Part shown: in pieces, positions 1-9,805 of the stretch | Numbering within the stretch: position 1 is the first letter of the stretch | How the letters are laid out: every line of letters starts with the position of its first letter | NCBI GenBank assembly: GCA_963920685.1 | Contig: OY987336.1 | Span: 47,972,065-48,036,064, forward strand | DNA: 64,000 nt | Reading direction: 5' to 3' | Source: Polydrusus tereticollis | Lineage: Eukaryota; Arthropoda; Insecta; Coleoptera; Curculionidae | Notes under the pieces: generated by a model | The model's database searches: none | What the model saw: only the letters and a program-made list of their open reading frames with translations | Told to the model about the DNA's origin: nothing | Made by a program: the position numbers and the translations under genes

Positions 1-288
1 TTTAATCAATATAATCCAACTCAAGGACTTAACCGCAGTAAATCAAAAAAATATTTATACTTAATAAGACCTCTTATTTTTAAAGAAGGAAAATCAATAG
101 CAAGATTACCGCTAAATACCAAACAACTAAACTTTAAAAATAAAGAATTTGTTTACTGGAATACTCCCCAGGAATTGATCGAACGTCTCCGCCTCCTTTG
201 GGCGTCTAAATTAGCTGGAAGCACGGCACATGATAATGAAATTATATCCATTTTAGAAGAACTACGAGAAGCTAATATAATATATTAA
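1..288 (+). CDS. C-terminal part of a conserved element protein (5' end outside window)
   Basis: Frame 1 is open from the first base to the TAA at 286-288 and gives 95 residues. The tail has a YWNTPQELIERLRLLWASK segment followed by an acidic, helical end rich in I, L and E. From memory, similar tails occur in proteins encoded next to integrases and polymerases in insect and cnidarian elements, but their function is not known to me. It lies 50 bp upstream of the next gene on the same strand. It could be an unrelated element protein that only shares the helical tail. Confidence 0.55.
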   Translation, partial: FNQYNPTQGLNRSKSKKYLYLIRPLIFKEGKSIARLPLNTKQLNFKNKEFVYWNTPQELIERLRLLWASKLAGSTAHDNEIISILEELREANIIY

Positions 289-294
289 ACGCCT

Positions 295-328
295 TATAAT
301 ACGTAACATTCCAATTTTCATCTCAGTT
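295..328 (+). promoter_or_regulatory. TATA box and initiator upstream of the 339-890 gene
   Basis: TATAATAC lies at 295-302 and TCAGTT, the arthropod initiator consensus, at 323-328. The initiator A (325) is 30 bp from the start of the TATA box, the normal spacing. The first ATG follows 14 bp after the predicted start site. The polymerase gene has the same arrangement. Confidence 0.6.
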
Positions 329-338
329 TATACATAAA

Positions 339-890
339 ATGATGAGTGTTAACACAATAGATAAATTTGGTCGTAAACGTAAATGGAAAGACTCATTCCA
401 GTTTAAACTTAGAGAAACCCCTATAAGCGCCTACAAACTAACTTCCGACGGAAATTATGATTTACAAGGAAAACGGCTAACCAATGTTTCGCCACCTACA
501 GACTTAAATGATGCTGTGACAATGAATTATTTGACTGAAAAAATGAAAGTATTGGAAGAAAAAATGGGAAATAAACTATCTGAAACCACTGAACGAATAA
601 ACAAAAATCTAAGTACATATATTGGCTTAAAAATGGAAGAAGATTTAGCTAAAACGCTAAAGGAGATTAGAAAACAACTTGCAAATATAATAAACAATGA
701 TGTTATACCATATGTTCATAAAACGGTGATTGAAGAGCAAAATGAGACTCTGGAGAAACTACTTACAGAATACATAGATAAACATATAAACAATTTATTA
801 GATAAAAGTAATATCCCAAAAGAGATGGAGCGAATCATAAATGAAAAAATAAAAGATACTAAACATTCAAAAGTGCTGATTAAAAAATAA
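339..890 (+). CDS. Coiled-coil element protein, 183 aa, unknown function
   Basis: The gene starts at ATG 339 (a second ATG follows directly) just after a TATA/initiator pair and ends at TAA. Residues 41-61 contain DLQGKRLTNVSPPTDLNDAV, a pattern resembling shaft-to-trimer junctions in fibre-like proteins and seen in proteins beside Polinton-type integrases. Residues from about 62 to 180 are highly charged (K and E) with a leucine/isoleucine spacing that suggests a long coiled coil. No enzyme motif is seen. The integrase follows 88 bp downstream on the same strand. A structural, fibre-like role is my inference from the motif and coiled coil only. Confidence 0.6.
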   Translation: MMSVNTIDKFGRKRKWKDSFQFKLRETPISAYKLTSDGNYDLQGKRLTNVSPPTDLNDAVTMNYLTEKMKVLEEKMGNKLSETTERINKNLSTYIGLKMEEDLAKTLKEIRKQLANIINNDVIPYVHKTVIEEQNETLEKLLTEYIDKHINNLLDKSNIPKEMERIINEKIKDTKHSKVLIKK

Positions 891-978
891 TGTTGAAATA
901 AAAAATGAATTTAACGCGCTGTATATTGGAAACCTTTCTAGTTATCAAGCTACTCTAGTCACGTCAACAATTTACAAG

Positions 979-1908
979 ATGATCTCTAAAGAAAAAAGAC
1001 AAGTCGTTGAAGAACTCCATAAACCCACACGTCGAAATTTTTCTAGGCGTAAAACTGTAATACGAGATTATTATGACTATTTTCAAATTGACCTAATGGA
1101 GTTTCAACCATATTCGCTTCTTAATAGAGGTTTTCGCTATGTATTAGTGGTTATAAATTGTTTTTCTAAATTTGTTTGGACTAGACCGCTTAAATCGAAA
1201 ACTGGAAGCGAAGTTACTAAAAGTATGAAAGATATACTTGAATCGGCAGGATATTCACCTAAAAATATAGGTTCTGATATGGGCTCAGAATTTAAAAATT
1301 CACACTTTAATTCTTTAATGAAAAAATATAAAATAAATAATTTTTTTATCTATAGTAATAAAAAAGCGGCAATTGTCGAGCGTGTTATACGCACATTAAA
1401 AAACCGAATATACAAATATTTCTCTTTACGTGGAACTCACATTTGGTTCGATATCTTACAAGAAATTACAGACGATTACAATAATAGCAAGCATAGTACC
1501 ACAGGAATGAAGCCTTGCGATGTAAAACCTAATACATTGCTAAATGTATATAATGTGCCAAAAATAGTTGTTAGAAGAAAGATACTAAAAATAGACGATA
1601 TTGTCAGGATAAGCAAATATAAAGGTGCATTCAGTAAAGGATTTGAAATTAACTGGTCTCCAGAGTTATTCAAAATAGTTAAAGTGAATATTAACAATCC
1701 ACCAACGTTTCTTTTAGAAGATATGAATGGTCAGCCGATAAAGGGTTGTTTTTATCAACAAGAACTACAAAAAACCAAACTTCCTGATGTTTATTTGGTG
1801 GAGAAAATTATAAGAAAACGAACAAAAAATGGCGTTAAGCAAGTTTTAGTTCGCTGGCTAGGATTTCCCAAACCTACATGGGTTAATGAAGCTGATGTCA
1901 TATTATAG
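979..1908 (+). CDS. Retroviral-type integrase with C-terminal chromodomain (Polinton type)
   Basis: The 309 aa protein has an rve-type catalytic core. The three acidic residues are D38 (in FQIDLMEFQ), D100 (in IGSDMGSEF) and E134 (in AAIVERVIRTLK), so the triad looks intact. The core is followed by a conserved linker (KPCDVKP) and by a C-terminal chromodomain-like segment from about residue 270, with VRWLGFPKPTW as the aromatic-cage part; the chromodomain is short. The N terminus lacks a clear HHCC zinc site. The family, often annotated in animals as transposon-derived F54H12.3-like, integrates Polintons with 6 bp duplications, which fits the duplication seen at 34693/50596. An AATAAA lies at 1966-1971. 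The gene is convergent with the 2022-2708 gene. No break was found. Confidence 0.88.
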   Translation: MISKEKRQVVEELHKPTRRNFSRRKTVIRDYYDYFQIDLMEFQPYSLLNRGFRYVLVVINCFSKFVWTRPLKSKTGSEVTKSMKDILESAGYSPKNIGSDMGSEFKNSHFNSLMKKYKINNFFIYSNKKAAIVERVIRTLKNRIYKYFSLRGTHIWFDILQEITDDYNNSKHSTTGMKPCDVKPNTLLNVYNVPKIVVRRKILKIDDIVRISKYKGAFSKGFEINWSPELFKIVKVNINNPPTFLLEDMNGQPIKGCFYQQELQKTKLPDVYLVEKIIRKRTKNGVKQVLVRWLGFPKPTWVNEADVIL

Positions 1909-2021
1909 TATTATTAATTCTTAACCTAACTTATTACATATATTTGTATTTGTAGCTTAAAGGTAAATAAAACAACTTTTTTACTAAATACTTTGTTTTT
2001 TATTTTTATTTTTAGGTTTAC

Positions 2022-2708
2022 TCAATTTATATACAAAATTTTCGTAATATCACATAATATTTGGTGATAATTAAAAGCTAAATATTCTAACATGCAATAA
2101 TTCTGAATAGATAACTGTAAACTACATACATTTTTAATTTTTTCGGAATATGTTACATCACTATCATAATCGGTTACATATAATAAAATACTAGTATAAT
2201 GACTTGAGAAATCAATTTCTTTTAAAATTTTTAGTTTATAGTCAATAACATGAGAATATAATTTAATTTCCTGAAGCCATTCTTTACAAAAATATAAAAT
2301 ATTATTATATTTTTCCAATTTTAATAATGTTTGCCCTTCACATGGTATACTTGTAAGTTTAAACTGCTGAAAAATCATTACATTCTCAGTCAGTGTTCCG
2401 TCAACATTAACTAATGGAGACATATTCAGCATATGTTCAAATAGTTCATGCCAATCTATATCCATGAATGATATAGAAATGCTATCCTTAGAGCAGGGAG
2501 CAACATATGTTAGCTTGACTGTCGGTAGAAAGCCCTGCATAGTACTTAAGCCTGTAGAAATTTGAATGGGAACTGTGAGGAGATGTATAATGCTCTCGTT
2601 AATCAAATATTTTTCTTCCTCTATTTTTTCGCTATAATTTGGTAGCAACATATTCATATATTCAGGATAGCAGAAATCTGATGAAGTCATAGAAGATTGA
2701 CTAGCCAT
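2022..2708 (-). CDS. Element-encoded protein of unknown function, 228 aa
   Basis: The open frame starts at ATG 2708 with a serine-rich N terminus and ends 114 bp from the end of the convergent integrase gene. I do not recognise the family. The composition is that of a soluble globular protein with several cysteines and many I, L and Y residues, and no membrane segment. It follows a 43 aa frame with only one base between stop and start, so both are probably on one transcript driven by the TATA box at 2877-2884. Its place beside integrase and polymerase suggests an element-specific accessory or structural role, but nothing in the sequence proves it. Confidence 0.6.
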   Translation of the reverse strand: MASQSSMTSSDFCYPEYMNMLLPNYSEKIEEEKYLINESIIHLLTVPIQISTGLSTMQGFLPTVKLTYVAPCSKDSISISFMDIDWHELFEHMLNMSPLVNVDGTLTENVMIFQQFKLTSIPCEGQTLLKLEKYNNILYFCKEWLQEIKLYSHVIDYKLKILKEIDFSSHYTSILLYVTDYDSDVTYSEKIKNVCSLQLSIQNYCMLEYLAFNYHQILCDITKILYIN

Positions 2709-2709
2709 G

Positions 2710-2841
2710 TTATAATCTTAGTTTCTTTAATAGATATATAACTTGTTTTTTTCTCTCGTATTGTTTAATATCTTTTTTCAGTTTTCTGATTTTTTTAGAA
2801 AAATTATTTATTTCTCTTTGAAGTTGCGGTGACTTGCTCAT
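2710..2841 (-). CDS. Small basic helical protein, 43 aa
   Basis: An ATG at 2841 opens a 43-residue frame ending in TAA at 2712-2710. Eighteen residues are K or R, with a heptad-like pattern of I and L, so a short basic coiled coil is expected. It is the first frame after the TATA box at 2877-2884, and its stop is separated from the ATG of the 228 aa gene by a single C. It could be a real small protein, an upstream frame controlling the next gene, or the N-terminal part of that gene in another splice form. Confidence 0.45.
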   Translation of the reverse strand: MSKSPQLQREINNFSKKIRKLKKDIKQYERKKQVIYLLKKLRL

Positions 2842-2876
2842 CTGGCTTACTATAGCTTAACACATTCTTCCGATTC

Positions 2877-2884
2877 CTTTTATA
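2877..2884 (-). promoter_or_regulatory. TATA box for the 2841 to 2022 gene pair
   Basis: TATAAAAG reads on the minus strand, 35 bp before the ATG at 2841. The predicted start about 32 bp downstream gives a very short leader. The polymerase gene carries the same octamer. Confidence 0.55.
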
Positions 2885-2916
2885 GTTACAGTCTCCCCAC
2901 CCTCGTTTACAAATAA

Positions 2917-3066
2917 GTTTCGACAAGTCGAAACAAATATCAACCGATGGAAATAGCCTTCAGCAATACAAATCAGCTTTCAACGTCTCGAAACAGCTTT
3001 CAGCTTTAGGCGAGTTGAAACAGGTTTAGACTTGTCGAAACATGTTTATTCTTGTCGAGATACGTT
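2917..3066. repeat. Cluster of TTGTCGAAAC-type short repeats
   Basis: A perfect 8 bp inverted repeat with a 2 bp spacer (2917-2934, GTTTCGAC/GTCGAAAC) is followed by four degenerate copies of a unit near CTTGTCGAAACATGTTTA, at about 20-30 bp spacing. A related palindromic copy lies at 7860-7883 on the other side of the polymerase gene. The layout looks like protein-binding iterons, but no function is shown. Confidence 0.5.
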
Positions 3067-3141
3067 TTAGCATTATACCCAACTTGAAAAATAGCATATG
3101 GTTAATATTTTTGAAAATATAGTATAATTAATAAAAAAATA

Positions 3142-6100
3142 TTAAAAACCTTCAAGCGGAGCATTTAAAAAGTCGATTTTATAATGACCCCACGCAAGAG
3201 TACTTATTCCATCAGGCAAAATGTATCTCTTATCATCGTTTGCAGACAAAGCTATTTTATTAACCGTTTCTGTATGTATGACATGTTTTATTGATCGAAA
3301 TACATTTTGTCTAGCTAAGACAATATTCTTGCTAAAGAGGCAATTTTTATAAGCACTATGCTTAAGTCTTTTAATAACAGATTTTTTAACTCCTTTTCCT
3401 TTTTTAATTACTTCACCATAGTATCCACTACTTTTTTTAGGCTTGGCTACAACATAATCATATAATTTGGGTCTAAGGCCGACAAATTCAAGAATTGGTA
3501 GACCTTTCGCTTCGTCTTTAAATACTCCCAACACTGCTTTATTTACTAATGGTATTGAATACGGATTGTTTAAGTCATAATTGGAAGTATCAAATTTATT
3601 GAGATTTTCTTTTATGTCTGAATAAAAATCTTTAGTATCAATTTTATATATTAATGAGTCAGTATCAGTATATAAGAGTTTTGCATTATCTTTATATTTT
3701 TCTTTTACAAAATCATAGTGAAAATCAAACATCACAGTTTTGGAAATATCGAGAACGCTAAAACCTACATATATAGGTTTATTGAAAAGAACTTTATCTT
3801 TTTTAAGTTGAATGGCAACAAAATTTTCATTAAAAACTTTAACGCTATCTATTTTAGATTGTGAAATAAAAGTTTGAGCACCCTTTTTTTCACGAATATT
3901 TTCCCATTGTTTTAGCAACTTGACGCTTTTTCGGTTTTCGACAGCTTCCATACATTTACCAAAAACTGCGTTATTAGCTAATTTATACATATCTTTAGCG
4001 AAATCATTTGTAGCCGCTTGCCTCATCGCCGTATTTTTATCAACATATGTTTTTAGCCAATCTGACTGCCTGAATTCAACAATTCTATGGATTTTTTCCA
4101 ATTTTAGTCCATGTTGTAGAGCCTGATATAAATTTCTATAATGAATTACATAACGTTTTTTATCATTTAAATTAGGTATTAGCTTAGCTAAACGACTTTT
4201 ACCATTAGGTGCAACTATATTTTCAGGACAGAAAGGAAGCTCATTGTGTAAGTCGTGAAGTTCTTCCGGATAAATTAAATCTACTTCTAAAATAAATCCT
4301 ATTGCGCTTTTTTCGTTTGAACATTGTGTTAATACATTAAAATTTTGAACTTCTTCATCTTTGAGCCATCTGAAGCCTCCAAAAGGCAAGTACTGAGAAA
4401 GGGCTTGTCCATATAAGTTGTTGGCATCCAGATACGTGATGTATGAGGTAGGTTTAGAAGCATCATATTTTATATAATTGAAATCATCGTCTAAGTTATG
4501 TGGTAGGTAACGGTTATTTGCTACCGCATGACGGTGCGCACATTGTACGACGCCACCTCGGATCCCCTTTCTAATTAGGTGTAACATATCTGGATCGGTA
4601 AGAAGTTCTAGTTTTACCTGCAATTAAAAAAAAAATAAAGCATTAAACCTTGTGATGAAAAAATGGAAAGTTAATCATCATACCTTTGTATAAGACAGCA
4701 TACATGACCATGCCAACGCTGGTAGGGTGAAATAGAAGCAGGCTTCTAGATTGTATAGAGATCGAAATAGCTTTCTGAATGATTCAAATATGTCCGCCAA
4801 TAAAAGCACGTCTGTTTTTAAATATAAATCTGAATATTGGCCTAAGTTCTCGCAATTAAATAGTTGCCAAACTTTTTCTGCGTGCATGTAGTCTTCCAAG
4901 CTAATGGCTTCTTCACATAACGTGCTGTAAAAATCTGCCATTGCTGGTAATTCTTGTGTAGATTCTAGTTTATCATATGAATCCACAAACTCGTAGGGGA
5001 AAACTCCTTTTCGTCGCATTAAATTAAACTGCTCATCATCTGTAAATAGTCTTCTGGTTTCAATTAGTTGGTTTTCATTTAAAGTTTTCGCTAGGCTATC
5101 TAAGCTGGAAGGCATAAAGCGGAACGAATCCAAGAAGCGTAAGTAAAAATACCTTTTCTTCTCGCTTTCAGCATTCAAATTTTTGACATCGCTCGGACTT
5201 AGCGCAATTTTCGCTGTAAATGCGATATAAAGTTCTTTATTTTGTGGGATGACTTCTATGGACTCGGATTTTTTTAATAGTTCTTCGATACATATGTGAA
5301 AGTCGTAATGTGAGCCGTTATGGAAAAATATAGGTATAAACTGTGGCGTTCTATATTTTAAATTGCACTTGCTATGTGCTGCACCTCTGTACAAACCTAA
5401 AACAACGATATTTCATTAGCATCTATGTATTATTAAATTTTATAACTAAAATAGTTTGTCATAATTAAAAATTATTTAAATTAATAGTATCTACTAACCT
5501 GAAAAATGACAGTGGTCTCTCACTTTTTTTAGTGAGACGTCTTCAGTATTAGGTTGGAATATGTCTTGGCATAAAAAGCAGTTTTTTGCATTTGAAAATT
5601 TTTCTTGTTCTCGAGCTGTTAGTTTTGTCATTGGCTTCGGCTTTGCATAATATGTTTCATGTATTTCTCTGACATCTTGGATAAGCCACTCTGCAAAAAC
5701 TTCGGCGCAATCCAAGCCTCTATATTGTTTCAGAAATGATTGTGAATTATCATGTTCGCATTTCACAAAATAGGCAAAACTGAATGGTTTGTGTACATGC
5801 GTATCCACTGTATATTTCTTGGATGGGTCTGGATTTGCTATATGGATAGGCTCGAGTAAAGTTTCAAAATCTGCGTATATGCAGAACGGCATAGGAAATG
5901 CTTTATGATGATCCTTAAATTCGAGAATATTATTCATTTCGGTTGGGAGCTCTGTTCTAACTTTTAGGCAGTCATTTAGATCTAAATGCATTTTTAATTT
6001 CTCTTCTGTTAAAAATGTAACTAAACAGCCATCGCATACATAAACTCTTCCGTCATGATTAGTTCTTTGCTTTGAGATTAGTCTGCTTAAATTTTTTATG

Positions 6101-7357
6101 TAACAAAAATGTGATGCCCCCGTTGCGGGATCTTCAATGTATAGGAGATTCACATGATTATTTTTTCGTTGCTTAGTATGATATAATGGTCCTACAACGA
6201 TATGTTTATCTTTTTTCTTACTAAGCCCAAAAACGTTGATGCTTATATCCATGTTTTGTTTTTCAAATTTTTGAACATTATTTAATTCCATAGGAAATGA
6301 TAAATTATTAAAATTTAGTTTATCCAAATGTTTTTCATAGTTGCTAACTCTATAAACATGTTCAGCAGCAGGATAAAGATGGCAGAGAATACTATAGGCG
6401 AAGCACTTATTATCGGTATTTTTAATATTGATAATAGCCTCTTTATTTTCTATATCTTTAGGGAGTGGTATATAAGACGATCCTCGAAATGGTTCAAATC
6501 TGAGCATATTTACTTCTAAATATAAAATTGCGAGCATTGACCATCCGGAATCTTTTTGCTAAAATAAAATAAATTTTTTTAGATATAAGAAATCGAATAA
6601 TAATATTTGTACAACTTACCTGGAACTCTTCGCTTTTCACTTTTAATATTTCTGTAAATTCAGAATACATGTCTTCCAAATCCGACGATACTGTTGCAAT
6701 ACGATATTTGCTATTAAATGATTTTGTTTCATTTTGCACATCATTCCCATCTTCATTTTGTTTCGTCGATAGCATATATGAGGCAAAAAGCTCAAAATTA
6801 ACTTTAAGGCCATTTTCTTGCTCGGTAAGCTCTTTTTTTATTAAATTTAGGGCATCTGCTTTAATTACTGTCATAAACTCGTTTACATTTTGTAGTGTTT
6901 CACCCTCGTTGTTTATTCTATAGCTACAAATATTTTTTTTAAAAGCAGAATTAATTAATTGCACATTTGTTCCAATGCTAACACTGCAATGTTTTTTGTG
7001 GTATAATGTTTTTAAGTGAGCGCTCATATTTTTTCTATTGACATCTATCTGGCATTCCTGACATCTAACAGTAGATGATGATGTCGAGGCTCCATCATTT
7101 ATTTTAGCTTGTTTTTCATTTGTCTGATTAATCTGTTTTCTATTTACATTATTAGCTAAAGTGGCAGCTTTTTCGGCTTTTTTTGCATCGCTTTTTTCAT
7201 GGGTTTTAAGATGTTTTTTAAAAGTATCCTTTCTATTGCTAGTTAGCGGACATAAATGACAACTAAATTGTTTCTGACTACTTGAATGCTGCTGTTTTTG
7301 ATGTCTTTTTAAAGCTGACAGCGTTGAATAACTTTTATGACATGTAATACATTCCAT
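3142..7357 (-). CDS. Family B DNA polymerase (protein-primed type) with C2H2 fingers and endonuclease VII-like motif; four exons
   Basis: Exons are 7357-6620, 6558-5499, 5396-4684 and 4617-3142. The three introns (61, 102 and 66 bp) have GT...AG ends, keep the frame and give about 1328 aa. C2H2 fingers occur at residues about 3-24, 32-52 and 98-118. Proofreading motifs are YADFETL (D476), NGSHYDF (near 631) and YLKTD (near 795). Between Exo I and Exo II lies CFLC...RDHCHFSG...RGAAHSKCNL (about 572-612), the endonuclease VII His-Me signature. Polymerase motifs are A YLDANNLYG (near 901), B KLANNAVFGK (near 1050) and C YTDTDS (near 1155). All key residues are present. The family copies linear DNA with protein-primed ends in Polintons and related viruses. 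The acceptor of intron 3 falls just inside the open frame that starts at TTG 4623, so that TTG is not a real start. Confidence 0.9.
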
Positions 7358-7470
7358 TTTAATGTAAATGAAATAAAATAAAAGTTAGCAAAATTTACTT
7401 TGAAATTATTAATCTTGTAAGGTTAGTTTAGTTTTAACAAGTTGCTTCGGTATCAAGTTTAACTTGGAAC

Positions 7471-7503
7471 TGAAATCTCTATGCGACCAAAGCCGCTTTT
7501 ATA
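7471..7503 (-). promoter_or_regulatory. TATA box and initiator of the polymerase gene
   Basis: On the minus strand TATAAAAG occupies 7503-7496 and TCAGTT follows with its A at 7471, 32 bp from the TATA start. The predicted 5' leader to ATG 7357 is 113 nt. Spacing and both consensus elements are those of a focused arthropod core promoter. Confidence 0.65.
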
Positions 7504-7859
7504 CCTCTTTTTTCCCCGGTCACGGAGAAATATGTTAGGGGAAGTTTGGGTATCCTCAGACGGTTATATGCAATGATTCAAACTTCTAAAAAAGTACTAA
7601 GACAAGTAATTATCAATCTTAATTTACGAATGACGAAAGTAATGTGTTACTCATAAATATACATGATGAAAACATTTATTGTTCGATTGCATCTAATTTT
7701 TAAGAGTCTAGAAATAAGCAAATAATGTTCTTTAACGTTTCTTTATAAACATCTCGAGTTACCTGTCCTTCCCCTGCATCATAGAAGGGTATTTGCCGAC
7801 AAAGTTTGACCATTTTTTTATGATTCGAGAGTTGGGTATTCTCTACAGATGTAAACTGA

Positions 7860-7883
7860 CAAGTTTCAACTTGTCGAAACTTG
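7860..7883. repeat. Palindromic TTGTCGAAAC-type site upstream of the polymerase
   Basis: CAAGTTTC and GAAACTTG form an 8 bp inverted repeat around AACTTGTC. The core matches the repeat cluster at 2917-3066, so the polymerase gene is bracketed by related sites. Confidence 0.45.
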
Positions 7884-9030
7884 TTAGATTTTAGCTTATA
7901 TTCTTATTATGTGATTTTAAAATTATGTATGCGTTTGTTTAATTCATTGTAAAGGATTTGTTATTATGCTAATTTCAAAAGTTAAATGTTGGTGAGAATA
8001 TTGAATTTTTTTATTAAAATATCTAAAGTAAATATCTAATTGATTTTTTTTTAGCGCTAATTGGGATTTTAATTAACTACCTCAGAGTCGGTATACACTA
8101 TATTTTGCAGCGCAATTGCTTTCACACCCAGTAATGTATTATGATTTTTTTGGATGGTCGTTATATTGTGAGTTTCTTAAGTTAGCCAGATTAATAATAA
8201 ATTAAAAAACCAACGTGATTTGCTTATTGTTGCCATTGAGAATTAGGGTTGTAAAATATTTAACAACCCTATATTTTTATGCTCGTGTTGAAAATAAGTT
8301 AAGATTGCTACTTTGATGCCTACGCCTAATATTCATAATTTTATTGGGGGTTCTACCTGATGACAAATACAGCTTATGATACCTATCTAGTGGGTATTTT
8401 CAGTTTAAGGGTCGAATAATATAGAGTTATTGTGCATACATCATCGCAAACAAAAGGTAGCTTTTTATATTATTTCGTATTTACAATCCATTTAACTACA
8501 ATTTTACACTGTGAATTAATTTTTTTACTTTTTTCCTGAAATTGTAGCCTATTTACTTATATTATGATATTATCCGAAATTTTTATAAAAGCATTATGAG
8601 GGCTTTTACCTGATGGCGAACACAAGTTGTATAGTACCTATACCTGCTTGGTATTTTATACGTATTTAAGTTTTATTTACTTTTTATTACTCTGTTCTCA
8701 TTACAAGATAGTCCTATAATTTATCCATTTCCAGTACAAAGAAATCTCTAGTTAATGGTTCTAGATGGTAATTATTTTATTGTATTTTATATAAGTGGTG
8801 CAAAAATTGGAATCAATTATTAGATATGCTACTGAATTTTAATGAGGGTCCTTCGGAATAATAAATAAAGGTTTATGTCCCTTTCTTTTTAAATCAAGTC
8901 GGCAGAGGGTTTGAGAGGGTTATTTAGGTATAAATAATTATTGCGGGGTGACAAATGTACCGCATTATTATACTTATCTTGTTAGACCATATAAATTAGG
9001 GATTTATTTCGCTTTACTACCCACCAGCGG
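7884..9030. other. Non-coding subterminal region of the Polinton-type element
   Basis: No gene is visible. A diverged pair of segments of about 60 bp at 8352-8410 and 8608-8665 (both starting TACCTGATG) repeats at about 256 bp. The region lies between the polymerase promoter and the repeat-rich terminus. Confidence 0.4.
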
Positions 9031-9715
9031 CGTTTCAACTAAGGGAAAATAATAAAAAGTCTGGTTTAAGGATGGCTCAGGTCGGATCGTAAAAAGTTGG
9101 GTTTAAGGATGGCTTATAAAAATTGGGATTTAATTATCCCGCTTTAGCAGCGGCGTTTCAACTAAGGGGAAATAATAAAAAGTCTGGTTTAAGGATGGCT
9201 CAGGTCGCATCGTAAAAAGTTGGGTTTAAGGATGGCTTATAAAAATTGGGATTTAATTATCCCGCTTTAGCAGCGGCGTTTCACTAAGGTTAAATCATAA
9301 AAAGTCGGGTTTTATCTCGGGTCAGATCATAAATATTAAGGTTCAAATTAGGGTTAGATGAGAAGCCGCCTCATGAAAGCATCCGGGTTAGGTCGTAAAA
9401 AGTCGGGTTTTATCTCGGGTCAGTTCATAAATATTAAGGTTCAAATTAGGGTTAGATAAGAAGCCGCCTCATGAAAGCATCCGGGTTAGGTCGTAAAAAG
9501 TCGGGTTTAATTTCGGGTTATTTTGTAAACAGCACCACCGAACCACCCGGGTTAGGTCATAAAACGCACCACCGAACCACCCGGGTTAGATCATAAAACG
9601 CACCACCGAACCACTTGGGTTAGATCGTAAAACGCACCACCTGCACCACCTGGGTTAGTTGCACCACCAGCACCACCAGCACCACCTGGCCTCGTTCTGT
9701 CCGTTTCTAGCTACT
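9030..9715. repeat. Right terminal inverted repeat of the element, built of tandem repeats
   Basis: Three tandem blocks follow each other. Two copies of a unit of about 124 bp lie at 9037-9280, and two copies of a unit of about 115 bp at 9290-9520. From about 9534 a minisatellite of about 34 bp units follows (CACCACCGAACCACCCGGGT with a TAAAACG linker). The last 15 bases read CCGTTTCTAGCTACT. From about 9465 to the end the sequence matches both ends of the palindromic element. The ends, AG in and CT out, are typical of Polintons. Confidence 0.75.
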
Positions 9716-9805
9716 AGCAATATAAACAAGACGTTTTTTTGTGTTTGACGACTATTGACAGCATCCAAATAAAATCATATTTGAAGAGTGAATTTCACAA
9801 GAATT

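Larger units (their letters stand above)
1..9715. mobile_element. Polinton/Maverick-type element, right part (left end outside window)
   Basis: This block holds an integrase with a C-terminal chromodomain, a family B DNA polymerase of the protein-primed type, and three small proteins. Those are the expected contents of a Polinton-like self-replicating element. The right end is placed at 9715, because the final bases (9701-9715) and the minisatellite before them match the ends of the palindromic element at 34699-50595, whose boundary is fixed by a target duplication. The left end is not in the window, so the duplication (expected AGCAAT, 9716-9721) cannot be verified. No capsid, protease or packaging ATPase is visible here. 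About 1.6 kb of non-coding DNA separates the polymerase from the terminal repeat, so the coding block and the terminus could belong to two elements; one element is the simpler reading. Confidence 0.7.

Noticed and set aside
4617..4623. Separate polymerase gene starting at TTG 4623
   Set aside because: The TTG CAG just precedes or overlaps a splice acceptor; the conserved protein continues from the upstream exon in the same phase.
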